Shown here piece by piece: positions 19,371-29,361 of a DNA stretch of 64,000 nt. Numbering within the stretch: the stretch's first letter is position 1; every line of letters starts with the position of its first letter. A program made the position numbers and the translations under genes. Source of the stretch: Bacillota bacterium (lineage in GTDB: Bacteria > Bacillota > Dethiobacteria > DTU022 > UBA8154); NCBI GenBank assembly GCA_012728375.1, contig JAAYFF010000021.1, positions 1 to 64,000 of the forward strand, written 5' to 3'. The notes beneath the pieces were generated by a model. That model saw only the letters and a program-made list of their open reading frames with translations, had not been told where the DNA came from and did no database searches.

Positions 19371-20000
19371 ATGCGCCGACGGATTATTCGTAAAACTGCT
19401 GAAGCCGAGGTCTCTGTTACCATTGACTTCGGCCCCCGCTGCGACGAGCCCAAAAAAGGCCTTAAAACCCCGCTACCCTTTCTGAACCATATGCTGGAAC
19501 ATATTATCTGGCGGGGCGAATTCAACCTGGAAGTGAAGACCAGGTTGGAGGATTTTTATCTTTCCCATGTTGTCTGCGAAGATCTGGGTATTACGCTGGG
19601 CAGGGCAATCAAAGAATGCGTGGACGAGCGTCTGGAAGAAGGGGTGAAGGGGTTTGGTTTCGCCTTGGCAACAATAGACGAAGCCCTCTGTCAGGCTGTT
19701 GTCAGTTTTGAAAACAGGGCTTACTTTCACCTGCATCACCCTGAGGTCGAAATACCCGCGGAGGTGGAAAACACCAGTTCAGAAGATCTGAAAACTTTTT
19801 TTGAAGGATTTGTCCAGGGCGCCGCGTGTACGCTGCATCTCAACCTTATCAAGGGAGAGAACGGCCATCACATCTGGGAAGCAGCTTTTCGCGCTTTCGG
19901 CGAAGCGCTGCGTAGCGCCCTGAAGGTCCGGGAGTGGAGAAAAGGTATGACTGCGGGTGTGGCCGGTCCGGTTCAATTTGAGAGAGGAGAAAGCAAGTGA
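19371..20000 (+). CDS. Divergent imidazoleglycerol-phosphate dehydratase (HisB)-family protein
   Basis: PFLNHMLEHI, SHVVCEDLGITLGRAI, GENGHHIWEAAFRAFGEALRSAL. Confidence 0.85.
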   Translation: MRRRIIRKTAEAEVSVTIDFGPRCDEPKKGLKTPLPFLNHMLEHIIWRGEFNLEVKTRLEDFYLSHVVCEDLGITLGRAIKECVDERLEEGVKGFGFALATIDEALCQAVVSFENRAYFHLHHPEVEIPAEVENTSSEDLKTFFEGFVQGAACTLHLNLIKGENGHHIWEAAFRAFGEALRSALKVREWRKGMTAGVAGPVQFERGESK

Positions 20001-21190
20001 CTTTTTCTGCCGGACGAAAAATAATATTTGACATGGATGGAGTTATTACCAGCGAGGAACGCTATTGGGACGCTGCCGCGCTTACAGCCTGGGAACTGCT
20101 TTTCAGCGTGAATTATCTGGGTCTCAAGCCCTTGGCAACGCTGCCTCCTTTTAAAACAGTCCTTTCCGCGCCGGAGATAGCCTTAGTCCGCCGCGCCGTT
20201 TTTTGCGAAGACAAGGTTATTTCTTTTTTTAAACAGCAGGCCTTAAATTCTAATTGGGACCTGGCCTTTTTAACCTTTGCCTTTCAGTTTGTTTCCCTGC
20301 TTTGCGATCTCGCCTCCCGGGGAATTTTTTTAAACGGCGGGGTAGAAGTTTGGGGAGCAAAAGGAATAACTGCCGCCAAGCTTTCTCTAATCCGTTCATT
20401 TTTACCTCCTGACGAACGGGATCGCTGGGAACCTTCTTTTGAGAGCGTGCTGGGGAGCTGGCCCCAAGGGGCAAAGGGAGCTGGGCTGGCGGCAAAGCTC
20501 TGCCGGCTCCTTCCTCCCCGTTATGCACAAATACTTGGGGACTGCAGCAGCACCTCCCTTTCTCCCCTCTGGAAGGATGTCAGGGAAATTTTCCAACAGT
20601 GGTATCTGGGGGAGCAAAAATTTACGGAAATTTTTGGCAGGAAAGCAGGGGCCTCCGGAAAAGAAGGGCTCATCTACAGGGAAGAGCCTATTATTGAGGC
20701 CCCCAGGTTGAAGGAAACCCTCAGCCGTCTCAAGGGGCTGGGCTGGGAGCTGGGGATTGCCACGGGGAGACCTTTAAGTGAGCTCCTTTCCCCCCTGGAG
20801 CGGATGGAAATCCGGCAGTACTTCCATCCCGGCTCGGTGGTTACTTATGATGAAGTAGTAAAAGCGGAGAACGCGCTAAGGGGAGAATTCCCCAATATTT
20901 CTCTGGGGAAACCCCACCCCTTTCCCTTTTTGAAGGCATACTGGGGCGAAGAAAAAAATGACAGGCAGTTGGCTGCTCCCGGGCCTCCGCTGCCGCAGCG
21001 GAGGATGTGCTGGGTGGTGGGGGATGCCATGGCGGATCTCTTGGCTGCCCGGGAGGCAGGGGCCTGCTTTATCGGCGTTTTAACAGGACAAAGCGGCGCC
21101 TGCAATAAAGAAATATTTGCCCGGGAAGGTGCCGAGGTTGTATTGCCGGATATAACCTTCCTGCCCGACTTTATTGCCAAATATTCTTAA
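19997..21190 (+). CDS. HAD-superfamily hydrolase with large cap domain
   Basis: IIFDMDGVITSEERYW (motif I), GIATGRP, GKPHPFPFLKA, VVGDAMADLLAAREAGACFIGV; overlaps the HisB-like stop. Confidence 0.8.
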   Translation: MTFSAGRKIIFDMDGVITSEERYWDAAALTAWELLFSVNYLGLKPLATLPPFKTVLSAPEIALVRRAVFCEDKVISFFKQQALNSNWDLAFLTFAFQFVSLLCDLASRGIFLNGGVEVWGAKGITAAKLSLIRSFLPPDERDRWEPSFESVLGSWPQGAKGAGLAAKLCRLLPPRYAQILGDCSSTSLSPLWKDVREIFQQWYLGEQKFTEIFGRKAGASGKEGLIYREEPIIEAPRLKETLSRLKGLGWELGIATGRPLSELLSPLERMEIRQYFHPGSVVTYDEVVKAENALRGEFPNISLGKPHPFPFLKAYWGEEKNDRQLAAPGPPLPQRRMCWVVGDAMADLLAAREAGACFIGVLTGQSGACNKEIFAREGAEVVLPDITFLPDFIAKYS

Positions 21191-21199
21191 CGAAGATGA

Positions 21200-21227
21200 C
21201 CTGCCCGGAAAGCCGGGCAGGTTTTTT
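21200..21227 (+). terminator. Strong intrinsic terminator
   Basis: CCTGCCCGG-AAAG-CCGGGCAGG-TTTTTT. Confidence 0.93.
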
Positions 21228-21373
21228 GGCGGTGCAAGGGGGCTATACGGTCTTAAGGAAGGTGAAAGAGGGGATAAAATATGTTATAATGAGCAAACCA
21301 ATGCTTTTAGCATTCAGAAATATGATTATGAAGTAACGGCAAAAGACACTCTTCCCTCAAAGGAGGGTCATTA

Positions 21374-24037
21374 ATGGGACTATTGACGAAAATATTCGGC
21401 GATCCCCATGTCCGGGAAGTTAAAAAACTCTGGCGCTATGTGGAAGAAGTAAACTCCTACGAGGATCGTTTCAAAAAATTTACGGATACTCAATTGCGTG
21501 AGCTGACGGGCCGGTTTAAGAAAAGGTATGCCGATGGGGAATCCCTTGACGACCTTTTGCCCGAAGCATTTGCCGCAGTCAGGGAGGCAGCCCGGCGTAC
21601 GCTGGGGATGAGGCCGTTTGACGTGCAGGTTCTGGGAGGGGTAGTTCTCCACCAGGGGCGCATTGCGGAGATGAAGACAGGGGAAGGGAAAACGCTGGCA
21701 GCGACGATGCCGGCATATTTAAATGCGCTGACCGGGAAAGGGGTGCACATTGTTACTGTCAATGATTATCTGGCAGCCAGGGACCAGAAGTGGATGGGTT
21801 CCATCTATCGCTTCCTGGGCCTTGAGGTGGGACTTATAGTTCACGGTTTAAGCTCCCAGCAGCGCCGCACTTCCTACAATGCGGATATTGTTTACGGGAC
21901 AAATAACGAATTTGGGTTTGATTACCTGCGGGACAACATGGTCCTGTACAAGGAACATCTGGTGCAGCGGCCCCTTTATTATGCCATTGTGGACGAGGTG
22001 GACAGTATTCTCATCGACGAAGCCAGGACGCCCCTCATTATTTCCGGAGCAGCCGAAAAAGCAACGGATCTCTATGCAAAGTTTGCCGCTTTTGTTCCCC
22101 GCCTAAAAAAGGATGTACATTATACTGTCGATGAAAAAGCCCACACTGTAGTTTTGACGGAAGAAGGAACCGCTCTGGCCGAAGAATATCTCAAGATTAA
22201 CAACCTGGCTGACGAGCAAAACATGGAACTTGCACATCATCTCAATCAGGCGCTCAAAGCCCACGTCTTGATGAAAAGGGATCGGGATTATGTGGTCAAA
22301 GACGGCGAGGTTGTTATTGTGGACGAGTTTACAGGACGGCTTATGTTCGGCCGCCGCTACAGCGAGGGGCTACACCAGGCTATCGAGGCAAAAGAAAAAG
22401 TCAAAGTTGCCCGGGAAAGCCGCACCCTGGCCTCCATTACCTTCCAGAACTATTTCCGCATGTATGAAAAACTCGCCGGGATGACCGGAACAGCCGTGAC
22501 AGAAGAAGAAGAATTCCGCAAGATTTACGGTATGGATGTGGTTGTCATTCCCACAAACAAGCAGATGATCCGCAAAGATATTCCCGATGCAGTTTACCGG
22601 ACCGAGAGAGGAAAATTCAAATCAGTAGTGGAAGAAATAGCCCGGATACATGAAAAAGGGCAGCCGGTTCTGGTGGGGACCATTTCTATCGAAAAATCTG
22701 AAGAATTAAGCCGGATGCTGGCAAGAAAAGGTATTCCTCACCACGTTCTCAACGCCAAACATCATGAGAAAGAAGCGGAGATCATTTCTCAGGCGGGTAA
22801 GTTTAAGGCGGTAACCATTGCTACCAATATGGCGGGCCGGGGGACCGACATTATTCTTGGGGGGAACCCTGACCGGGAATTGGAGCGCCTGAACGACGAC
22901 CCCGATCTGCCTGAGGATAAAAAAGAGGAAAAACGGCGCCGCATTCTTGAGGAATGGCAAAAAGAGCATGAAAAGGTTGTGAGCCTGGGCGGCCTGTATA
23001 TTATTGGCACTGAGAGACATGAGTCCCGCCGTATAGACAACCAGCTCCGGGGGCGTGCAGGCCGCCAGGGGGATCCCGGTACTTCGCAGTTTTTTGTCTC
23101 CATGGAGGATGACCTGATGCGGCTTTTCGGTTCCGATAACGTTGTCTCCATTATGGAAAAGCTGGGTATGGAAGAAGATGTTCCCATTGAACATCCCATG
23201 ATCAGCCGGGCCATTGAAAATGCCCAGAAAAAAGTAGAAGGGCGTAACTTTGAGATCCGCAAGCATATCCTGGAATATGATGATGTACTCAATCAACAAA
23301 GGGAAGTGATCTACGGGCAGCGCCGCCAGGTGCTGGAAGGAGAGAACCTGAAAGACAGTATTCTGGAAATGATCCCAGACGTGGTGGACGGTGCCCTGCA
23401 GATCTATGCCGGCGAAAAAATTTATCCGGAAGAATGGGATCTGTCCGGGCTGCTTAAATTTGGGGAGAGGGTTTTTCTTCCGGCAGGCCTCCTGGGGGAA
23501 GAGGAACTAAAAGGGCTTTCCCGGGAGGAATTAAGGGAAAAACTGGTTAACGCGGCCAACGATTTTTATGAGCGCCGGGAAGAGGAGATTGGCAGCGAGG
23601 TAATGCGCGAACTGGAGCGCGTTATTCTCCTGAGGGTTGTGGACAGCAAGTGGATGGACCATATTGATGCCATGCACCAACTCCGCCAGGGCGTCGGGCT
23701 GAGGGCTTACGGCCAGCAGGATCCCCTTGTTGAATATAAGTATGAGGCTTACGAGATGTTCCAGGAAATGATCCGTTCTATCCGGGAAGACGTTGTCCGT
23801 CTCATCCTTCACGTGCAAATCAGCCAGGCCCCGGAAAGGCACAGAGTGGCCGCACCTGTTCTGACGGTAAAAAACAGGGACGAAGGAGCAATGGGCGAAG
23901 CCCGTAAGGCTGACGGAAAAGAAACCGGAGACCGGGTAAAACGAACCCCGGTTACAGTTAAAAAGATTGGAAGAAACGATCCCTGCCCTTGCGGTAGCGG
24001 GAAAAAATATAAAAAATGCTGCGGCGCAAATTCCTGA
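21374..24037 (+). CDS. secA: Preprotein translocase ATPase SecA with C-terminal SEC-C zinc motif
   Basis: [45 protein letters not shown]. Confidence 0.98.
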   Translation: MGLLTKIFGDPHVREVKKLWRYVEEVNSYEDRFKKFTDTQLRELTGRFKKRYADGESLDDLLPEAFAAVREAARRTLGMRPFDVQVLGGVVLHQGRIAEMKTGEGKTLAATMPAYLNALTGKGVHIVTVNDYLAARDQKWMGSIYRFLGLEVGLIVHGLSSQQRRTSYNADIVYGTNNEFGFDYLRDNMVLYKEHLVQRPLYYAIVDEVDSILIDEARTPLIISGAAEKATDLYAKFAAFVPRLKKDVHYTVDEKAHTVVLTEEGTALAEEYLKINNLADEQNMELAHHLNQALKAHVLMKRDRDYVVKDGEVVIVDEFTGRLMFGRRYSEGLHQAIEAKEKVKVARESRTLASITFQNYFRMYEKLAGMTGTAVTEEEEFRKIYGMDVVVIPTNKQMIRKDIPDAVYRTERGKFKSVVEEIARIHEKGQPVLVGTISIEKSEELSRMLARKGIPHHVLNAKHHEKEAEIISQAGKFKAVTIATNMAGRGTDIILGGNPDRELERLNDDPDLPEDKKEEKRRRILEEWQKEHEKVVSLGGLYIIGTERHESRRIDNQLRGRAGRQGDPGTSQFFVSMEDDLMRLFGSDNVVSIMEKLGMEEDVPIEHPMISRAIENAQKKVEGRNFEIRKHILEYDDVLNQQREVIYGQRRQVLEGENLKDSILEMIPDVVDGALQIYAGEKIYPEEWDLSGLLKFGERVFLPAGLLGEEELKGLSREELREKLVNAANDFYERREEEIGSEVMRELERVILLRVVDSKWMDHIDAMHQLRQGVGLRAYGQQDPLVEYKYEAYEMFQEMIRSIREDVVRLILHVQISQAPERHRVAAPVLTVKNRDEGAMGEARKADGKETGDRVKRTPVTVKKIGRNDPCPCGSGKKYKKCCGANS

Positions 24038-24135
24038 AGTTTAACGTACCTTCAAGCTTTTGTGAATAATTTGTTTGCAAAATCTTGCGTTTTGGTAGCC
24101 GGGGGCTATATAATGCAAGAAAAGGAGGATGATTT

Positions 24136-25291
24136 ATGTATTCTGAACTTGTTGGGAAACTGGCACAGCAAAAAGAACGCTTTAAAAAATGGAGTTACTC
24201 TCTTTGACCTGGAGGAAATGGAAAGGAAAATCCGGACAATAGAAGAGGAAGCAGGAAAACACGACTTCTGGGATAATCCGGAGGAAGCCCAAAAAAAAAT
24301 GCAGGAATTGGGTAAACTAAAAGACCGGACCGCGCTTTTCGAAAAGCTGAACGGTTTACTGGAAGAATGGGAAATACTCCTGCAGCTTTATGAGGAGGCG
24401 GACAGCAGCGGGGAAAGTAAAGAGGAAGCTGACGGACTTCTGGATGAAGCTGAAAGGATAAGCGTTAAAGTGGCGTCTCTGCTGGATGGGGAAGAACTTC
24501 GCTTTCTTTTTAATGGCTGCTATGATGATCATAACGCCATTCTTGCCCTTCATCCGGGTGCGGGGGGACTTGAAGCCCAGGATTGGACGGAAATGCTTCT
24601 GCGCATGTATACCCGCTGGGCAGAGAAGAAAGGCTATACTATAGAAGTGCTGGATCTTTTGCCCGGCGAAGAAGCGGGAATAAAAAGCGTAACTTTCCTC
24701 GTGCAGGGAGAAAAAGCGTACGGCTATCTTCAGGCTGAGCGGGGTGTCCATCGTCTTGTGCGCATCTCTCCCTTTGATGCGGGCGGGAGAAGGCATACGT
24801 CTTTTGCCTCGGTAGATGTCCTTCCCGAAGTAAGGGAAGGAGTAGACGTGGAGCTGAACCCGGAAGATTTGCGGATTGACACCTTCCGCTCCCGGGGGGC
24901 CGGCGGACAGCATGTCAATACGACAGATTCTGCGGTCAGAATTACGCATGTACCAACGGGAATCGTGGTTCAATGCCAGAATGAACGTTCCCAGCACAGC
25001 AACAAAGAGAAGGCCATGCGTATCCTGCTGGCAAAACTGGCAGATCTCGCCCAGGAGAAACAGAAGGAAGAGCTTGAATCCATCCGGGGAGAGCAAAAAG
25101 AAATTGCCTGGGGAAGCCAAATCCGCTCCTACGTTTTTCACCCCTATTCCCTTGTGAAAGATCATCGGACGGGTGTTGAGGTGGGAGATATCCAGGCGGT
25201 CATGGACGGAGAGATTGAGGAATTTCTGGAAGCTTATCTTCGTTTTAACGCCCGCCGGAAAGAAAATGCCGGACTTCTTAATAAGGGTTAA
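24136..25291 (+). CDS. prfB: Peptide chain release factor 2, expressed by programmed +1 frameshift at CTT TGA C (24202-24208)
   Basis: ATG at 24136 after SD AAAGGAGG gives MYSELVGKLAQQKERFKKWSYSL-TGA; +1 shift gives DLEEMERKIRTIEEEAGKHDFWDNPEEAQ...; GGQ motif GAGGQHVNTTDSAVR. Confidence 0.95.
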
Positions 25292-25308
25292 AGGCTGTTG
25301 GGAAAGCA

Positions 25309-26148
25309 ATGAAAGACTGGAAAAAATACACTCGGGAATTGCTGGGCATCGTTCTGGGAACAGCTTTAACGGCGGCATCTTTTAATATGTTCCTTATACC
25401 CAACAAGATTGCTTCCGGGGGTATTTCCGGCCTTGGCGTCATTCTCTATCATCTTTACGATGTTCCGGTGGGAATTACGGTTTTTCTCGCCAATGTTCCG
25501 CTTTTTATCCTGGCATGGGTTTCCCTGGGGTGGAAGTTTGTCGGCCACAGCCTTGCCGGTTCCCTGTTGTTTCCCCTCATGCTGGGGATGACGGGATTTT
25601 TACCCCTTGTTACCGGGGATCTGCTTCTCGGTTCTATTTTTGGAGGCATCGGCGGCGGCATCGGATTGGGGATAGTGTTTCGTTCGCAGGGTTCAACGGG
25701 CGGGACCGCACTTGCTGCCCAGTTAATTAATCATTTCTGGGGGTTGAGCAGCGGTTTTAGCCTTATTCTGGCCGATATGCTCATTGTCATTCTGGCGGGT
25801 GTTATTTTCAGCCCGGAACTGGCCATGTTCGCCCTGATTTCCCTTTTTGTAACCAGCAAGTGCATAGATCTTGTCCAGGAAGGCTTTTCCATCTCCAAGG
25901 CGGCCCTAATCATCAGCCCGAAAAAGGAACTCATTGCCGGAAAAGTCTTGGAAGATCTGGGCAGGGGGGCTACTTTTCTGGAAGGCCGCGGGGCTTATAC
26001 AAAGGAGGAAAAGGGGATTATCCTTTGTGTAATATCCCAGGCGCAGGTAAGCCGGCTGAAAAAGATTGTCAAAGAGGTTGACCCCCAAGCATTTGTCATT
26101 GTTAGTTCCGTAGGTGAGGTTCTCGGTGAGGGCTTTCAGCGAATTTAG
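25309..26148 (+). CDS. YitT-family membrane protein
   Basis: NMFLIPNKIASGGISGLGVILYH, GSTGGTALAAQ; C-terminal DUF2179-like domain. Confidence 0.92.
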   Translation: MKDWKKYTRELLGIVLGTALTAASFNMFLIPNKIASGGISGLGVILYHLYDVPVGITVFLANVPLFILAWVSLGWKFVGHSLAGSLLFPLMLGMTGFLPLVTGDLLLGSIFGGIGGGIGLGIVFRSQGSTGGTALAAQLINHFWGLSSGFSLILADMLIVILAGVIFSPELAMFALISLFVTSKCIDLVQEGFSISKAALIISPKKELIAGKVLEDLGRGATFLEGRGAYTKEEKGIILCVISQAQVSRLKKIVKEVDPQAFVIVSSVGEVLGEGFQRI

Positions 26149-26178
26149 GATGTTTCTAAAATCATTGCCCGAGGAGGA

Positions 26179-27069
26179 ATGAAATTGCAGATACTTGCGG
26201 ATACTACTTTGAAGGAACTGAAACAAAAAGCCGTGAAACTGCGCAGGGATATTATTGAGATGCTTTACGAGGCCGGCTCGGGCCATCCCGGGGGCTCCCT
26301 TTCTGTCCTCGATATTCTCGTGCTCCTGTATTACAGAGTGATGAGGATAGACGCGGCCAACTGCCAGTATCATGACCGCGACAGGTTGGTTTTAAGCAAA
26401 GGACATGCCTGTCCCGCTCTATATGCCGTGCTGGCGGACAAGGGATTTTTTCCCGCAGGTGAGCTGAAACGGCTGCGCAAGATTGATTCCATCCTGCAGG
26501 GACACCCCGATATGCGCAAGACACCGGGCGTGGAGATGTCCAGCGGTTCCCTTGGCCAGGGCCTTTCAGTCGCCAACGGCATGGCTTTGGCTGCCCGCCT
26601 GGAAAATTCAAGACGGCGCATTTTCGTCATTCTTGGGGACGGGGAAATACAGGAAGGGCAGGTATGGGAAGCAGCAATGACTTCGGCCCATTACCGCCTC
26701 GACAACCTGACTGCTTTCCTCGATTTTAACGGTTTGCAAATCGACGGCTGGGTGAGGGATGTCAAGTCGTTGGAGCCGTTGTTGGAAAAATGGAAGTCCT
26801 TTGGCTGGCACGCCCTGGAAGTGGACGGCCATGATTACCGTTCGCTGATGGAAGGCGTGAGCAGGGCTTTTGCGAACAAAGGGGCACCGACGATGATTAT
26901 TGCCCGCACGGTTAAAGGTAAGGGCGTTTCGTTTATGGAAAACCAGGTAGACTGGCATGGTAAGGCGCCCGGCAAAGACGAATATGAAAAAGCCCTCCGC
27001 GAGCTGGGGTATGGAAAGGAAGGTGGTGCTTCTTATGGAGGCGATGGCTACCAGGGAAGCTTACGGTAA
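26179..27069 (+). CDS. Transketolase, N-terminal subunit
   Basis: GSGHPGGSLSVLDILVLLYY, GDGEIQEGQVWEAAM thiamine-diphosphate site. Confidence 0.95.
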   Translation: MKLQILADTTLKELKQKAVKLRRDIIEMLYEAGSGHPGGSLSVLDILVLLYYRVMRIDAANCQYHDRDRLVLSKGHACPALYAVLADKGFFPAGELKRLRKIDSILQGHPDMRKTPGVEMSSGSLGQGLSVANGMALAARLENSRRRIFVILGDGEIQEGQVWEAAMTSAHYRLDNLTAFLDFNGLQIDGWVRDVKSLEPLLEKWKSFGWHALEVDGHDYRSLMEGVSRAFANKGAPTMIIARTVKGKGVSFMENQVDWHGKAPGKDEYEKALRELGYGKEGGASYGGDGYQGSLR

Positions 27070-27976
27070 AGCTTTGGTTGAACTGGGTCACAGGATGGAA
27101 AAGGTTGTTGCCCTGGACGCGGATCTTTCAAAATCTACGAAGTCGGCCCTATTTGCGGAGAAATTTCCCTTGAGATTTTTTAACATGGGAGTTTCAGAGG
27201 CGGATATGATGGGGACAGCTGCCGGATTGGCCGCATCCGGATTTATTCCCTTTGCCAGCACATTCGGCGTCTTTGCTACCGGAAGAGCCTATGACCAGAT
27301 ACGAAACTCCATTGCCTATACCCGTCTGAATGTAAAGATTGCCGCCAGCCATACCGGCATAACCGTGGGAGAAGACGGTGCTTCCCACCAGGCGCTGGAG
27401 GATATCGCCCTGATGCGCGTCCTGCCCAATATGACTGTGATCGTGCCCGTGGACGGCAGGCAGACCTTTCAGGCCGTCGAAGCGGCAGCAGCTTATGACG
27501 GGCCTGTTTATCTGCGGCTTGGAAGGCTGGCCGTTCCCCAGGTCATTCCTGAAGAGCTTTCCTTTGAACTGGGTAAAGCCCAGCTCCTGCGGGAGGGAAG
27601 CGACATGATGATCGTTGCCACGGGGATTATGGTAAAAGCAGCCCTGGATGCAGCGGAGATATTGGAAAAGGACGGCATCAGCGCGGCTGTGGTGAATGTA
27701 CATACTATTAAACCCCTGGACGGAGAATTTCTGGTCCGGATGGCCCGGATTACCGGTGCTGTTGTTACCGCAGAGGAGCACAGTATTATCGGCGGTTTAG
27801 GGGGAGCGGTTGCCGAACTGCTTGCTGAGAACTGCCCGGTTCCTGTTATCAGAGTGGGAATCCGGGATACTTTTGGGGAGTCGGGCGCTCCCAAAGATCT
27901 GCTGCAAAAATATGGGCTAACTGCCGAAAGCCTCGTTCTGGCAGGAAAAAGGGCCCTGGAGTTAAAAAAAGCGTAA
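27035..27976 (+). CDS. Transketolase, C-terminal subunit
   Basis: ATREAYGKALVELG, DADLSKSTKSALFAEKFPLRFFNMGVSEADMMGTAAGLA; ATG at 27035. Confidence 0.95.
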   Translation: MEAMATREAYGKALVELGHRMEKVVALDADLSKSTKSALFAEKFPLRFFNMGVSEADMMGTAAGLAASGFIPFASTFGVFATGRAYDQIRNSIAYTRLNVKIAASHTGITVGEDGASHQALEDIALMRVLPNMTVIVPVDGRQTFQAVEAAAAYDGPVYLRLGRLAVPQVIPEELSFELGKAQLLREGSDMMIVATGIMVKAALDAAEILEKDGISAAVVNVHTIKPLDGEFLVRMARITGAVVTAEEHSIIGGLGGAVAELLAENCPVPVIRVGIRDTFGESGAPKDLLQKYGLTAESLVLAGKRALELKKA

Positions 27977-28207
27977 CTGCTCAAAGGTTAATGTAATAAG
28001 TGAAGCTGTGAGGACGGCCAGGGCGTTCCTGAAGCGAAGACTTGGGGACATTCCCCATAAAGATTTTTATCCTTTTATGGCAGGGAATAGCCCGTTTCTT
28101 GTCGAAGAGGAAATTTCACCGGTTGACGTTATTTGGGAAGAAATTATAAAAATCAGGAGGTGTATTGCCCGGCGTTCCTTAATGCTAAAGAAAGCCGGGC
28201 GCAAAAC

Positions 28208-29203
28208 ATGGCGACAATTTATTACGACAAGGATGCTGATTTAGCCCAATTAAAAAATGAGAAGATCGCTATTGTCGGTTATGGTAGCCAGGGACATGCC
28301 CATGCCCAGAATTTAAAGGAAAGCGGACTTAGCGTTGTTGTGGCTGATCTTCCGGGAAGCCCGAACTGGCTACAGGCTGAAAAAGACGGCCTGGAGGTGA
28401 AGACAGTTGCCGAAGCTACAGCAGAAGCGCAGGTAATCATGATGCTTATCGGCGACAATGACCAGCCTCCCGTTTTTAAGAGCGAAATCCTTCCCAACCT
28501 GACTGAAGGCAAAGCTTATGCTGTTGCTCACGGGTTTAACGTTGTTTTTAACCAGGTTATCGCTCCTCCCAATGTGGATGTTTTTATGGTCGCCCCCAAG
28601 AGCCCCGGACACCTGGTCCGGCGTATGTACCAGGAGGGAAACGGGGTTCCTGCTTTGGTGGCCGTTCATCAGGATTCGACAGGACGCTGCCTCCAGCGCG
28701 CGCTGGCCTATGCAAAGGGGCTGGGGTGCACAAGGGCAGGAGTTATCGAGACCACGTTCCAGGAGGAGACGGAAACGGATCTTTTTGGCGAGCAGGCCAT
28801 CCTCTGCGGGGGGACAACCGCGCTCATTAAAGCTGCTTTTGATACGCTGGTGGAAGCCGGATACCAGCCTGAAATCGCCTACTTTGAATGCATGCATGAA
28901 CTGAAGCTTATTGTTGACCTGCTTTATGAAGGCGGATTGTCCTGGATGCGCTATTCGGTCAGCGATGTGGCGGAATACGGCGATTTAACCCGCGGGCCGA
29001 GAGTTATTAACGACCAGGTTCGGGAGGAGCTCAGGAAAATGCTTAAAGAAATCCAGGACGGCAGTTTTGCCCTGGAGTGCATCAATGAGTTTCACCTGAA
29101 CCGACCCAAGATGACGGCCTTAAAGAGGAAGGAAGAGGAGCACCTCATTGAAAAGGTCGGCAAAGAGCTCCGGGCCATGATGCCCTGGCTGAAGAAAAAG
29201 TAA
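28208..29203 (+). CDS. ilvC: Ketol-acid reductoisomerase
   Basis: [42 protein letters not shown] 28160 is an alternative in-frame start. Confidence 0.96.
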   Translation: MATIYYDKDADLAQLKNEKIAIVGYGSQGHAHAQNLKESGLSVVVADLPGSPNWLQAEKDGLEVKTVAEATAEAQVIMMLIGDNDQPPVFKSEILPNLTEGKAYAVAHGFNVVFNQVIAPPNVDVFMVAPKSPGHLVRRMYQEGNGVPALVAVHQDSTGRCLQRALAYAKGLGCTRAGVIETTFQEETETDLFGEQAILCGGTTALIKAAFDTLVEAGYQPEIAYFECMHELKLIVDLLYEGGLSWMRYSVSDVAEYGDLTRGPRVINDQVREELRKMLKEIQDGSFALECINEFHLNRPKMTALKRKEEEHLIEKVGKELRAMMPWLKKK

Positions 29204-29286
29204 AAGCTTTGCTAAATTAACGCAGATTTTTTTCAATGCTAGAAAAATAAGTTCTTTTATCCACATTTTGGCCATCCTAAAAAAAG

Positions 29287-29340
29287 GATTTTTAGATTAC
29301 CTGTCGAATTAAAAGAAAAAAAAAGGGAAGTCTAAAAATC
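29287..29340. repeat. Inverted repeat upstream of ftsE
   Basis: GATTTTTAGA (29287-29296) / TCTAAAAATC (29331-29340), perfect 10-bp arms. Confidence 0.6.
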
Positions 29341-29361
29341 GCTTAAGGACGGCCTTATTTT

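Noticed and set aside
22706-23299. 197-aa antisense ORF inside secA (and many similar antisense ORFs elsewhere)
   Set aside because: Fully opposite to strongly conserved genes, low-complexity composition typical of shadow ORFs.
24062-24135. Upstream in-frame extension of prfB given by the ORF track
   Set aside because: Wrong frame for the RF2 N-terminus; real start is ATG 24136 in frame 0 with CTT TGA C frameshift.
24356-25378. 340-aa antisense ORF opposite prfB
   Set aside because: Shadow ORF; the sense strand encodes RF2 with clear GGQ motif.
26179-27976. Split transketolase as frameshifted gene
   Set aside because: Two-subunit transketolase with overlapping genes is a normal arrangement in many Firmicutes and archaea.
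28008-28244. 78-aa ORF upstream of ilvC
   Set aside because: No recognisable family, overlaps the ilvC start and the hairpin; probably intergenic.
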